DNA of 64,000 nucleotides from Bacillota bacterium (GTDB lineage: Bacteria; Bacillota; Clostridia; Acetivibrionales; DTU013): the NCBI GenBank assembly GCA_023435305.1, contig JAEYRV010000035.1, forward strand, positions 1 to 64,000. Reading direction: 5' to 3'. Below, in pieces: positions 17,047-25,142 of this stretch; the stretch's first letter is position 1; the number at the start of each line of letters is the position of its first letter. Under the pieces are notes generated by a model. It was not told the DNA's origin and ran no database searches. It saw nothing but the letters and a program-made list of their open reading frames with translations. The position numbers and the translations under genes are program-made.

Positions 17047-17696
17047 AAAACAGCCTTTATCAGATAATCTCTTACCTCAGGCAGCGAATCAACAATATAT
17101 GCGCCGGATTTCGGCAGCCGTTCCCGGCTCTGGTGGCCGGAAGACAGCAGCAGACAGCTGCAGCCAAGTTCATTGGCAGTTTCAAAGTCATGCAGGGTAT
17201 CGCCGACCAGGATAACCTCACCGTCTCCAAATCCTGACTCCGCCAGCCAGCTTCTGCCGACATCGACCTTACTGGTGGCATGGCAGTTGTCAAGGCCCAG
17301 CAGTTTATCAAAGTATCCGGCGATCCCAAAATGGTTTACCTGCTCCTCAAGGTTCTGAATCTGCGATGCCGAGAGTATGACCTGGCTGATGCCCATATCA
17401 CGGATAAACTCCAACACAGTCACGGCATCCTCCCTCAAACATGCGAAGAGACTTTCCTTCTGATATTTTCTTACATATTCATTTGAAATGTCTTCAAAGG
17501 GCTCCTTCTGAAAATCGAAGCCCAGCTCGCAATAATAGTTCTTTACCGGAAAGCCGAATATCCTTCTGTACCTTTCCGTGTCCATCACCGGCATCTCCCG
17601 GCATTTCAATATACTATTCATTACATTGATACAGACATCCATATCATCAAGCAATGTTCCGTTCCAGTCCCATATGACACACTTGTATCCAGCCAT
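17043..17696 (-). CDS. HAD family phosphatase (phosphoglycolate phosphatase-like)
   Basis: A 217-residue HAD hydrolase. Motif I is DWNGTLLDD (nucleophile Asp and acid/base Asp replaced by Asn in the DxN form, near residue 9), motif II is LSAS near 105, and motif IV is GDTLHDFETA near 168. DWNGT instead of DxDGT is seen in a subset of HAD proteins; whether Asn at +2 lowers activity is unknown. The start at ATG 17696, eleven bases after the HD gene stop, is preferred to an upstream ATG inside that gene. Co-directional with the HD nucleotidase, suggesting a nucleotide-salvage or damage-clearing pair. Confidence 0.8.
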   Translation of the reverse strand: MAGYKCVIWDWNGTLLDDMDVCINVMNSILKCREMPVMDTERYRRIFGFPVKNYYCELGFDFQKEPFEDISNEYVRKYQKESLFACLREDAVTVLEFIRDMGISQVILSASQIQNLEEQVNHFGIAGYFDKLLGLDNCHATSKVDVGRSWLAESGFGDGEVILVGDTLHDFETANELGCSCLLLSSGHQSRERLPKSGAYIVDSLPEVRDYLIKAVL

Positions 17697-17706
17697 TTCC
17701 CTCACA

Positions 17707-18300
17707 TTACTCCTCATGTAAATAGTGGTTTTCCGAAGACTCCCTGATCCTTTTACGAACAAATTCAGCTATTGCTTCAGGCGCCTTTTCAAACACCATC
17801 TTGTTCCGGGCCAATACCTTGTCCACTGTTACCTTATGCTGCTTCCACATCTTGCCCTCAGAAGCCGAATTCATCAGCAAGGGCTGTATCCTGTCCACTG
17901 CTGCAGCAAATATTGCTTCATCTGTTTCCATCGCCTCAAATTCCTGCCACAGCTCTTTGTACTCCTTCTCCTGGTCCGCAGGCAGCATGGAGAATATCTT
18001 ATCAGCGGCCTGCTGCTCCCGCTCAACCTTATCGAGGTATCCCTGCTCATCATAAGCAAATGTATCGCCGGCATATATCTCAACAATATCATGGATCAAA
18101 ACCATTTTTAAGGTCTTGAGTATGTCAGCGCCATTAAAATACTCAGCCAGCACAGCCACCATCATAGCCAGGTGCCAGGAATGCTCGGTGTCATTTTCAC
18201 GCCGCGATCCATCGGAAAGATAGTTCTGCCTCAAAATCAGCTTTAGCTTGTCTATTTCGAGTATAAACTGTATTTGCTGCTCAAGCCGTGATATATCCAT
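17707..18300 (-). CDS. HD domain hydrolase, YfbR/HDDC2-like 5'-nucleotidase candidate
   Basis: A 197-residue HD_3-type protein. Metal ligands are visible in NDTEHSWHLAMM (about residues 36-47) and the HD pair in VLIHDIVEIYAGD (about 68-80); the Glu-Asp following matches the YfbR/HDDC2 group, known to remove phosphate from deoxynucleoside monophosphates. ATG 18300 follows GGAGGTG. Its stop is eleven bases from the HAD phosphatase start, so the two are one transcript. Substrate not determined. Confidence 0.82.
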   Translation of the reverse strand: MDISRLEQQIQFILEIDKLKLILRQNYLSDGSRRENDTEHSWHLAMMVAVLAEYFNGADILKTLKMVLIHDIVEIYAGDTFAYDEQGYLDKVEREQQAADKIFSMLPADQEKEYKELWQEFEAMETDEAIFAAAVDRIQPLLMNSASEGKMWKQHKVTVDKVLARNKMVFEKAPEAIAEFVRKRIRESSENHYLHEE

Positions 18301-18351
18301 GGTACACCTCCATAAACTAAAACAATGGTCCTTCCCATTGTTCCACTTTTC

Positions 18352-18909
18352 TTATTTGAAATAGCTGACACTTCTCTTTTCGGCCTCAAACACATAATAT
18401 CCGTCTGATTCATGTATCCGCACACCGCCGAAAACGGAAATCAGCTTATTTTTATACCAGTCCTTCCGCTTTGTTACCATAAACATTTTACCGCCAAGCT
18501 TCAGACGATTGAAGCCCTTTTCGATAAATTTTTTAGCTACAGCGAAATCCGTGTGATATGGCGGATTTGACAAAATACAGTCAAAGCCGGCTTCATCCAG
18601 TGATACAAATCCATCACTCTGAAGTATATTAACGCCTGATACGGCATTTCTGTCAGCGTTCCTTCGGGACAATAAAACCGCTTCAGGCTCCACATCCACC
18701 ATAAATACATTCCCAGGAGCAGTGAACCTGGCAGCAGTTATACCCACGACACCGTATCCGCAGCCCAGGTCAAGCACCCTCCAGCCATCGGCAAACTCCA
18801 CAAATGAAAGCATCGCAAGTGTGCCGGCATCGATCCGCCTTGGTGAAAACACATCGTCTGAAGTTTCAAACTCGAACTCAAATCCCTTTATTACTGTCTT
18901 TATTATCAT
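18352..18909 (-). CDS. RsmC-like class I SAM methyltransferase
   Basis: A 185-residue methyltransferase of the MTS (PF05175) type. Motif I is VLDLGCGYGVVGI near residue 50 and motif IV is ILSNPPYH near 109; NPPY is typical of N-methylation of a base. Length and layout match the single-domain YbxB/RsmC-like proteins of Firmicutes, thought to modify 16S rRNA guanine. ATG 18909 is chosen because GGGAG sits five bases before it. It follows a GNAT gene after 36 bases in the same direction. Confidence 0.82.
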   Translation of the reverse strand: MIIKTVIKGFEFEFETSDDVFSPRRIDAGTLAMLSFVEFADGWRVLDLGCGYGVVGITAARFTAPGNVFMVDVEPEAVLLSRRNADRNAVSGVNILQSDGFVSLDEAGFDCILSNPPYHTDFAVAKKFIEKGFNRLKLGGKMFMVTKRKDWYKNKLISVFGGVRIHESDGYYVFEAEKRSVSYFK

Positions 18910-18945
18910 ATTGACTCCCAATCCTGGTCCCGGCTCCGGCCAGAA

Positions 18946-19914
18946 TCATTTAATGGTCTTCATAATATTCTCATTCAATCTGCGCACATACGACCTGCAG
19001 ACCGGCTGAAAATACCTCATCCAGAAGCTGCATGCCTCAAGGTTCGTTGCCTCGAAATCTACCGAACATCTCTCATATCCGTTGGATGCAGCCCATTCCA
19101 TTATTGTCGACAGCAGCGCTGCTGCGATACCTCTGCCCCGATATTCAGGCATCACGTATGCCCCGTTTACGCAAAGCTTGTTCTTCCCGTTTACGATCCA
19201 CGCCGCCCCGTCTTCCACATGTGCAGCCTTCATGTATCCAACGGCTGTATCCCCATCCCATACTGCCCAGATACGGCCTCCCGGCTCCGAGAGCATTTCC
19301 TTTATCATATCGGCAGTTTCCGGTTCCATATATGGATTGAACACCGGTGCTCTTGACAGATGTTTATAATGAGCATCAAACAATGGCAGGATCTCGTCTG
19401 CCTCGTTCTCAGAAATCACTCCAATCCTTAACCCCTTCATCAGATCTGCCGCTCCCAAACTTCCCACTGGCCTTATTGCATCGACGCAGGCACTCCCGAA
19501 GCCATTCCATACAAATGCATCCTGCGCCTCCCTGTCGGTATTGAGAAAAACGACTGCATGGGTAAGGCAGCCATCGTTGACCCACTCCTGACCGATTGCC
19601 CGGTTCATTTTTCTGTAGATTTCAAAAGCATTCTCCGGAACGGACGCATGTGCCCATTCCGGCACCAATACTCCCTTATGCACACCAAGCAGCCCATCGA
19701 TATACAATCCGGTCATAAACCCGATCATTTTACCGTTTCTGTATGCCGCCACTCCCGGGGTCAGCATATTCTGCCTGAGCTTCTCAGCCAGTATGTCCCT
19801 TCGCGAGTTTTCCTCATCGAGTATGGGAACTGCCTTCCTCTGACGCTCATATGCAGCGGCAAACAATTCGCAGGCCTCTTCGATGTCATTGTATTTAAGT
19901 TCTCTTATCTCCAT
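18946..19914 (-). CDS. Tandem-domain GNAT N-acetyltransferase
   Basis: A 322-residue protein with two GNAT folds. The C-terminal copy is clear: VMPEYRGRGIAAALL is the acetyl-CoA loop (about residues 252-266) and the NLEACSFWMRY helix follows. The N-terminal copy (1-150) is more diverged and probably lacks a full cofactor loop. The acceptor is unknown. ATG 19914 is preferred (GGGAG about ten bases upstream); an ATG at 19935 overlapping the previous stop as ATGA is an alternative that would add seven residues. Confidence 0.8.
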   Translation of the reverse strand: MEIRELKYNDIEEACELFAAAYERQRKAVPILDEENSRRDILAEKLRQNMLTPGVAAYRNGKMIGFMTGLYIDGLLGVHKGVLVPEWAHASVPENAFEIYRKMNRAIGQEWVNDGCLTHAVVFLNTDREAQDAFVWNGFGSACVDAIRPVGSLGAADLMKGLRIGVISENEADEILPLFDAHYKHLSRAPVFNPYMEPETADMIKEMLSEPGGRIWAVWDGDTAVGYMKAAHVEDGAAWIVNGKNKLCVNGAYVMPEYRGRGIAAALLSTIMEWAASNGYERCSVDFEATNLEACSFWMRYFQPVCRSYVRRLNENIMKTIK

Positions 19915-19931
19915 AGATCCGTTTCTCCCTG

Positions 19932-20501
19932 TCATTCTGTCCCGCTTATCGACAGTGCTCCGTTTCCCGGCCATTCATCCGCCAGCATGGCATACAGATA
20001 CTCGTCCCACCAAATCGGGCTGCCATCTTCTGCGTCCTTGATGGCGGCACATCTGAGCGAATATCCTTCCCGCCTCATATCTATCCTCTCCATCAGCTTC
20101 CAGGACGGAACATTTTCAGGACAGCATTTAGCGATGATCCTATGAGCTCCCAATTTGCCGAAGGCATAATCCATAATGCCCCTGCAGGCCTCCGTCGCGT
20201 AACCGTTCCCATGAAATTCGTTGTTGAATATGTATCCGATCATCCATGTCAGGAACTTCTCGGGCTCCTCGCGTCCAAGATATATATGGCCTATCATCTT
20301 TCCCGTCGTCTTCAGTTCCACAGCCCAAAAAGTGTTGCCTTTTGCCAGCTCCTCTGCTGCTTTTCGCATACTCTCGTCACTTGTGTCCCAGGGACCCTCA
20401 TATTTCATTACCTCTTCCCTGGACAGATATTCCTGCATGTCCTTCCAGTCCTGAGGCTTTATATTCCTTACATAGAGCCTTTCTGTTTCAATAATGATCA
20501 C
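19932..20501 (-). CDS. RimJ/RimL-type GNAT acetyltransferase
   Basis: A 189-residue acetyltransferase starting IIIETERLYVRNI, the usual opening of the RimJ/RimL branch. The acetyl-CoA loop is GYIFNNEFHGNGYATEA near residue 88, followed by AHRIIAKCCPENVPSWKLMER, the signature Asn-x-x-Ser/Lys helix. Family members acetylate protein N termini or small molecules; acceptor unknown. GTG 20501 is preferred because GGGGGTG is six bases upstream. It overlaps or abuts the next GNAT gene, giving a two-acetyltransferase operon. Confidence 0.82.
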   Translation of the reverse strand: MIIIETERLYVRNIKPQDWKDMQEYLSREEVMKYEGPWDTSDESMRKAAEELAKGNTFWAVELKTTGKMIGHIYLGREEPEKFLTWMIGYIFNNEFHGNGYATEACRGIMDYAFGKLGAHRIIAKCCPENVPSWKLMERIDMRREGYSLRCAAIKDAEDGSPIWWDEYLYAMLADEWPGNGALSISGTE

Positions 20502-20519
20502 CTGCTGCACCCCCGTATA

Positions 20520-20669
20520 TCATCTGTCCTCCTGGACAATTTTCTTTTCTTCCTGCCTGCGTTTCTTCTTATCCTTCATCTCATTTTCCTGCACTCTGGT
20601 CCTTGGATTCATATTCCAGTTATTTCTTATTTCCTTCATCAACTCATATGTATCCTTCTTCTTTTTCAT
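20520..20669 (-). CDS. Small highly basic 49-residue protein
   Basis: A 49-codon frame from ATG 20669, preceded by AGAGGAG with six-base spacing, to TGA at 20520. The product begins MKKKKDTYELMKEIRNNW and contains NPRTRVQ, followed by a Lys/Arg/Glu tail; it is all-helical by composition. The pattern of an ELMKEIR-NW-NPxTRV core and basic tail recalls small uncharacterised proteins in Clostridia. It lies between a terminator and the GNAT gene. Charge suggests RNA or ribosome contact, which is inference. Confidence 0.65.
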   Translation of the reverse strand: MKKKKDTYELMKEIRNNWNMNPRTRVQENEMKDKKKRRQEEKKIVQEDR

Positions 20670-20688
20670 ATCGCTCCTCTTTCATAAC

Positions 20689-20717
20689 AAAAAAGCACGC
20701 TTATCCAAGCTGCGTGC
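20689..20717 (-). terminator. Rho-independent terminator after the EFR1 gene
   Basis: On the minus strand GCACGC-AGCTTGGATAA-GCGTGC is followed by six T residues, 79 bases after the EFR1 stop. It separates that gene from the 49-residue ORF. Confidence 0.75.
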
Positions 20718-20795
20718 CTATATATCTCCAACAATTACATTATATAAGTCAATTCCATATGCTGTCAACGCTACAAAATATCTATAAACTGTTTA

Positions 20796-21587
20796 TTACC
20801 TCTTCAGCATTTCCTTCAGTTCCACGTTCGGATTGACATACCTGCCTTTGTCTTTAGTGCCCTTGCCGAACTGTACAGCCTTCTCCGGGCAATAATGCAG
20901 ACAAGCCAGGCATTGCGTACAGGCACTTCCCCACTTCGGTCCTCCGTCAGCAACAGTGATAGTACCACAGCTGCATACCTTCTCACAAATGCCGCAGCCA
21001 GTACATTTCTCGTCGGCATAAAAGCTTTTTGTGCTGATACCGAACCTGTTGAACAATGATCCTATCACAGCTGTTTTTATACCGGGCAGGGAGCCCTTAT
21101 GTATCTCTGACACACCCGATTTTCCGGCGGCTGCTGTCTCTATGATCTTTTCGATTGTCCTCTCTGCATTCTCAAGCTTTTTTTGTTCGGTTACCTTTGG
21201 GTCTACATCGAAAGCCACTATATAATTGTTCGGCATCGTTACAGAAAAAGCGCTGTTCAGTTCAAGTCCCGCCTTCAGAAGGCTCCTCTGCAGCAGCTTC
21301 ATGGAGTTTCCTGTCTCGTCGCCGCACACTGCAGCGGCAAAAACATATCGTCCCTGTGTATCGGACAGCTTAAGGCGTTCAATGAACTCCCGGACCATTT
21401 TAGGCGGCGCCCATGCATAGACAGGAAACACGAAGCCGATGACCTCATTTTCTTTCAGCTCATATTGGAATTCCTTCTTCCCGCCGCTCATTTCGGAAGA
21501 TATGGAAACCAGTCTTTCCCCCAGCCCCGCTGCAGTTTGCCGGGCAACATAATAGGAGTTGCCCGTACCGGAAAAATAAAAGATCAT
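20796..21587 (-). CDS. EFR1 family flavodoxin-ferredoxin fusion
   Basis: A 263-residue redox protein. Residues 1-150 are flavodoxin-like, opening IFYFSGTGNSYYVA, the FMN phosphate loop; residues 190-240 carry two 4Fe-4S motifs, CTGCGICEKVC and CTQCLACLHYC. This matches the EFR1 family common in anaerobes, presumed to shuttle low-potential electrons in the cytosol; the partner is not known. ATG 21587 has AGGTGG upstream. Only 12 bases separate it from the YjbQ gene, so they share a transcript. Confidence 0.88.
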   Translation of the reverse strand: MIFYFSGTGNSYYVARQTAAGLGERLVSISSEMSGGKKEFQYELKENEVIGFVFPVYAWAPPKMVREFIERLKLSDTQGRYVFAAAVCGDETGNSMKLLQRSLLKAGLELNSAFSVTMPNNYIVAFDVDPKVTEQKKLENAERTIEKIIETAAAGKSGVSEIHKGSLPGIKTAVIGSLFNRFGISTKSFYADEKCTGCGICEKVCSCGTITVADGGPKWGSACTQCLACLHYCPEKAVQFGKGTKDKGRYVNPNVELKEMLKR

Positions 21588-21599
21588 CTATCTTTCCAC

Positions 21600-21995
21600 C
21601 TACCCTTCAGTTATTTTCACAAATACCTTTCTGGTCCTTGGTCCGTCAAACTCACAGAAATAGATGCCCTGCCAGGTGCCCAGCTGCAGCTTGCCGTTTT
21701 CTATTATCACAGTACAGGAGGACCCCACCATAGATGCCTTAGCGTGGGCATGGGAGTTCCCCTCCATATGTCTGTAGCTTCCGCTCTCGGGGAATACCCT
21801 GCGGAATATGGACAGCAGGTCATAAACCACATCAGGGTCCGCATTCTCATTAATGGTGACGCCTGCGGTTGTATGAGGCACGAAAACAACCGCTGTCCCG
21901 CTGCTGACACCTGATTTTTGTACCTCCTGCCTGACCAGTGAAGTTATATTGATCATTTCATCAGATGAAGATGTTTTAATAATATGCTCTGTCAT
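21600..21995 (-). CDS. YjbQ/UPF0047 family protein
   Basis: A 131-residue member of the YjbQ (UPF0047) family. Signature residues are FVPHTTAGVTINENADPDV near 36, HMEGNSHAHAKASMVGSS near 72 and LQLGTWQGIYFCEFDGPR at the end, together forming the proposed metal/phosphate site. Some members can replace thiamine-phosphate synthase in genetic tests, hence the common name secondary thiamine-phosphate synthase; the natural role is unsettled. ATG 21995 has AAGGGTGA upstream and is preferred over an earlier in-frame ATG. Confidence 0.88.
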   Translation of the reverse strand: MTEHIIKTSSSDEMINITSLVRQEVQKSGVSSGTAVVFVPHTTAGVTINENADPDVVYDLLSIFRRVFPESGSYRHMEGNSHAHAKASMVGSSCTVIIENGKLQLGTWQGIYFCEFDGPRTRKVFVKITEG

Positions 21996-22112
21996 ATTTA
22001 TCACCCTTTCGCACCGCCTTCTCATATAGCAGTGAGATCGTTCAGATCACATATACTTAATATATACTATCTGGTTCACAAAGAAAATACAGAACATTAC
22101 CATCAATGACGC

Positions 22113-22142
22113 AAAAAAAAGCACGCCCGTCACCAGGCATGC
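22113..22142 (-). terminator. Minus-strand terminator after a small ORF
   Basis: GCATGCC-loop-GGCGTGC (7 bp, one G-U pair) followed by eight T residues on the minus strand. The only minus-strand reading frame it could serve is the small ORF at 22162-22269. Confidence 0.75.
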
Positions 22143-22161
22143 CTTTCATTGTATCCCGCCT

Positions 22162-22269
22162 TTACACCATTTGTTTTTCCATTATGTATTGCTCCTCGTA
22201 TTTATTTCCGGGATTATCTATTCCTATGATCTTAAAACCGCATTTGTTCACATGAATAAATTCTACCAT
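22162..22269 (-). CDS. Candidate 35-residue small protein
   Basis: A short frame from ATG 22269 to TAA, starting MVEFIHVNKCGFKIIGIDN, followed at once by a strong terminator. The amino-acid pattern looks protein-like, but no good ribosome site is seen at ATG 22269; a GTG 18 bases downstream is an alternative. This 396-base gap between YjbQ and the PilZ gene otherwise holds only the terminator and the PilZ promoter. It may be a small gene or a regulatory RNA. Confidence 0.3.
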   Translation of the reverse strand: MVEFIHVNKCGFKIIGIDNPGNKYEEQYIMEKQMV

Positions 22270-22326
22270 ATGAAAAAATCAATCGTCCGACTTTTTTTAT
22301 CAAATCGCCTGCAAGGGTCGTCAAGA

Positions 22327-22355
22327 TTGACAATAAAGTAACAAACCTATATAAT
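22327..22355 (+). promoter_or_regulatory. Consensus sigma-A promoter of the PilZ gene
   Basis: TTGACA (22327-22332), 17 bases, TATAAT (22350-22355): a perfect match to the vegetative consensus, 66 bases before the PilZ protein start. Strong constitutive expression is expected. Confidence 0.85.
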
Positions 22356-22421
22356 TTTATGTAAGATTTGATGCTCCCAATGCTTTTCAGACAATACGGA
22401 CGCGACACTAGGAGGTAAGAT

Positions 22422-23051
22422 ATGGGCCATCAGGATGCCGGCTCCATACTGGCACTTCGCCATTATTCACATTCTAAACCGATCACCTGCTCGTTTGTCA
22501 GCGGAAATCTGGAGAACTTTTTTTCCGTCAGGATCAAGGGGCCTCTGGGTACCTATATAAACATATTGAAGGGCGATCCCGTCACGTTTGGCATGATCGA
22601 CGGCGATCAAACCAATATATACGGCGGTTTCATATTGTCAAAAACAGAAAGCGACATAACGATTTCTCCTGATATGACTTCGTTCCAGTTGGAAAGGAGA
22701 AAAAATATCAGACATCCTGTATCCCTTATAGGGTCCATCCGGCTCATGTCGGGCACTTCCGGCAGCAGCTCTCCTGTATGGATCAAGGATATAAGCTATG
22801 AAGGCATACGCATATGTACTGAATGTAATTTTGAAGTGAATGATGAAGTGATCATCAACATAAATAACGAGAACCGGGTCTTTGATCTGGAAGGCGCAAT
22901 AGTCAGAAAGTCAACTCTGTTCGGAAGGAACGAATACGGCGTTCTTATTTCATTCAGGTATAAGAGCAGCGTGTTTTCTGTCAGGGAAACCATCGATTCA
23001 CTGGTACATGAGGAAAAAAGGCTCTTCTCAAATCACCTGTCGGGGCTCTGA
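22422..23051 (+). CDS. PilZ domain protein (c-di-GMP receptor candidate)
   Basis: A 209-residue protein with a C-terminal PilZ domain. The c-di-GMP motifs are RRKNIRHPV near residue 90 (RxxxR) and DISYEGIRI near 123 ([D/N]xSxxG). The N-terminal 85 residues form a beta-rich domain resembling the YcgR N-terminal half, so it may act as a flagellar or secretion brake; no motility gene is nearby. Start ATG 22422 follows AGGAGG. It ends 18 bases before a convergent flavoprotein gene. Confidence 0.85.
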   Translation: MGHQDAGSILALRHYSHSKPITCSFVSGNLENFFSVRIKGPLGTYINILKGDPVTFGMIDGDQTNIYGGFILSKTESDITISPDMTSFQLERRKNIRHPVSLIGSIRLMSGTSGSSSPVWIKDISYEGIRICTECNFEVNDEVIININNENRVFDLEGAIVRKSTLFGRNEYGVLISFRYKSSVFSVRETIDSLVHEEKRLFSNHLSGL

Positions 23052-23069
23052 TGCACCTGTTTTATGCTG

Positions 23070-24137
23070 TCATTCAACTATATCGATGCTGAGCAGTCCG
23101 GACTTCATGGCTATCTTTCTCAGCAGTCCATTATACATTGCAGGAGACTTCAGGTTTTTAATAAGTATATTCCTTTTCAACGGAGCAATATTATCGGAAT
23201 ACCTCGGCAAATAATCGTCTATACCTGCTTCAAGCGCCCTGGCAAGAGCAAGGGAGCTTTTGAATGCATAGCTCATCCCCTCTGCAGAACTGGGGCTGAT
23301 AAACCCGGCAGCTTCGCCGACAAGCGCCGTCCTTCCGCGGGCAATGCATATCTGGCCGCTTTTGACAGGCCTGTACAGATATGCGCCATTTTTTCTGATA
23401 CTGTTTACAAAGCAGAATCCGTATCTCCCCAGTTTTTTCTTCAGCAGCTCGAACCTTTCATTCACATCCTTGCCCGGCACCAGCGCCGAGCCAAGTATTA
23501 TCTGATCCTCCTTCGGGATCGTCCACGAATAGAAATCAGTTATATCCTCATCAAAAATAGCGCCGTAATAATTCTTTGTATCATTCGTCCTGAACCATTC
23601 CTGGATCGATACATACAGCCTTGGGGTATCCGCATCTGCGAAACACTGCCTTCTGACACCGGAAAATGCGCCGTCGGCGCCGACAAGCAGCCTGGCCGTT
23701 TCTTCACGTTCCCTGCCATTATGATGAAATTTGACAGATATATGCCCGTTCTTCTCTTCACATGATTTATATATGCCGCCGTTTATTATATCAACACCTG
23801 GCGGAATGGTTGCTTCCAGCCACTTGTCGAATTCATTCCTGTCAATATTTATGTAATGGCGCTGGTAATATCGCTCTACACCGCTTTTGATATCAATTGT
23901 CCGAACGGCAAACAGCTGGGGACTGACAAGGACGGATTTAGGTATCCCCAGACCGAAGCCGGCAAGCATTCTCTGGGCATCGGGATCCAGAAGGCCTCCG
24001 CAGGATTTCTGCCCGGAAAACTCCATATCATCTGTAAATGTCCTCTTTTCCAGCAGAAGCACCTTGTATCTCTTCCCGGTCAGTCTTGCCAGTGTTGCAC
24101 CTGCAGGCCCTCCGCCTGCAATTATTATGTCGTACAT
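23070..24137 (-). CDS. Geranylgeranyl-reductase-like FAD oxidoreductase
   Basis: A 355-residue flavoprotein: FAD-binding IIAGGGPAGATLARL at residues 4-18, LVGADGAFSGVRR near 150 and LVGEAAGFISPSSAEGMSYA near 275, the last being characteristic of the geranylgeranyl reductase/halogenase-like group. KSCGGLL near 45 is also typical. Members reduce isoprenoid or quinone-like side chains; the substrate here is unknown. ATG 24137 follows GAGGTGA. The sirtuin gene lies 40 bases upstream in the same direction. Confidence 0.82.
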   Translation of the reverse strand: MYDIIIAGGGPAGATLARLTGKRYKVLLLEKRTFTDDMEFSGQKSCGGLLDPDAQRMLAGFGLGIPKSVLVSPQLFAVRTIDIKSGVERYYQRHYINIDRNEFDKWLEATIPPGVDIINGGIYKSCEEKNGHISVKFHHNGREREETARLLVGADGAFSGVRRQCFADADTPRLYVSIQEWFRTNDTKNYYGAIFDEDITDFYSWTIPKEDQIILGSALVPGKDVNERFELLKKKLGRYGFCFVNSIRKNGAYLYRPVKSGQICIARGRTALVGEAAGFISPSSAEGMSYAFKSSLALARALEAGIDDYLPRYSDNIAPLKRNILIKNLKSPAMYNGLLRKIAMKSGLLSIDIVE

Positions 24138-24177
24138 ACTCACCTCATATAGATCAAAAGTTATACCAACGCATCGT

Positions 24178-24891
24178 TCAAATAGCCGCGAAAACCTCTC
24201 CAAGTCCGCATTGCAGCAAGAGGTTCGCGAATTTGTCATATGGTGTCGGCGATTTATTAACAAGAACGAGCCTGTTTCCCTTATAGTACCTGACCAGTCC
24301 GGCTGCCGGGTATACTGACAATGATGTCCCTCCGACTATCATCATATCGGCCTCACCGATCGCTCTGACGGCTTCGTTGATCACATCCTGATCCAACCCT
24401 TCTTCATACAGCACCACATCAGGTTTGACAACACCGCCGCAGTCACAAACAGGAACACCGGCTGCATCTATCACCTTATCGATCCCATATGCCTTGCCGC
24501 AGCTCATACAATAGTTCCGGTGTACTGAGCCGTGCAGCTCCAGCACTCTTTTGCTGCCGGCCGCCTGGTGCAGTCCGTCAATATTCTGTGTCACCACAGC
24601 GCTTATCCTGCCCTCCGCCTCCATCTGTGCCAGCTTAATATGAGTTATATTAGGCTTTGCCTTAAGAAATATTATTTTATCCCTATAAAATTCAAAAAAC
24701 TCCGCCTGATTCTGCATGAAAAATGAATGGCTGAGTATGGTCTCGGGAGGATACTCGTATCTCTGGCTGTACAGGCCGTCGACACTTCTGAAATCAGGTA
24801 TGCCGCTTTCGGTGGAAACACCGGCGCCGCCGAAAAATACGATTTTATGGCTATGCTCTATCCATTCTCTGAATTTGATAATACCGTCCAC
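24178..24891 (-). CDS. cobB: NAD-dependent protein deacylase, Sir2 family
   Basis: A 237-residue sirtuin. NAD-binding GAGVSTESGIPDFRS is near residue 22, TQNIDGLH near 98 and the catalytic His in ELHGSVHR near 115. Structural zinc would be held by YCMSCGK and VPVCDCG, two CxxC-like pairs. It removes acyl groups from lysines using NAD. GTG 24891 is preferred because AGGTG sits six bases upstream; an ATG ten codons earlier has no ribosome site. Gene name by family only. Confidence 0.9.
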   Translation of the reverse strand: MDGIIKFREWIEHSHKIVFFGGAGVSTESGIPDFRSVDGLYSQRYEYPPETILSHSFFMQNQAEFFEFYRDKIIFLKAKPNITHIKLAQMEAEGRISAVVTQNIDGLHQAAGSKRVLELHGSVHRNYCMSCGKAYGIDKVIDAAGVPVCDCGGVVKPDVVLYEEGLDQDVINEAVRAIGEADMMIVGGTSLSVYPAAGLVRYYKGNRLVLVNKSPTPYDKFANLLLQCGLGEVFAAI

Positions 24892-25068
24892 TCTACTCAC
24901 CTCATTAGAATCATATATCAAAACTCAACTCAGGTTCAATAGCAGACCCTGTAAATATTTTTCAAATTTTTTTATAAAATAGTATGTCTTTTTATGTTAT
25001 TTTAGGAAATATATTATCGATTTGTGTCAAAAAACAAGCAATGTAATGCAAACGTAACTTGAGAATGA

Positions 25069-25098
25069 TTGAAAATATAGTAAAAAAATTGATATAAT
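25069..25098 (+). promoter_or_regulatory. Candidate promoter of the histidine kinase gene
   Basis: TTGAAA (25069-25074) and TATAAT (25093-25098), spacer 18 bases, 44 bases before the kinase start. Confidence 0.6.
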
Positions 25099-25142
25099 TC
25101 ATTATGTTGATATATGTTCCAGCTTATCAACTGAGGTGAATT

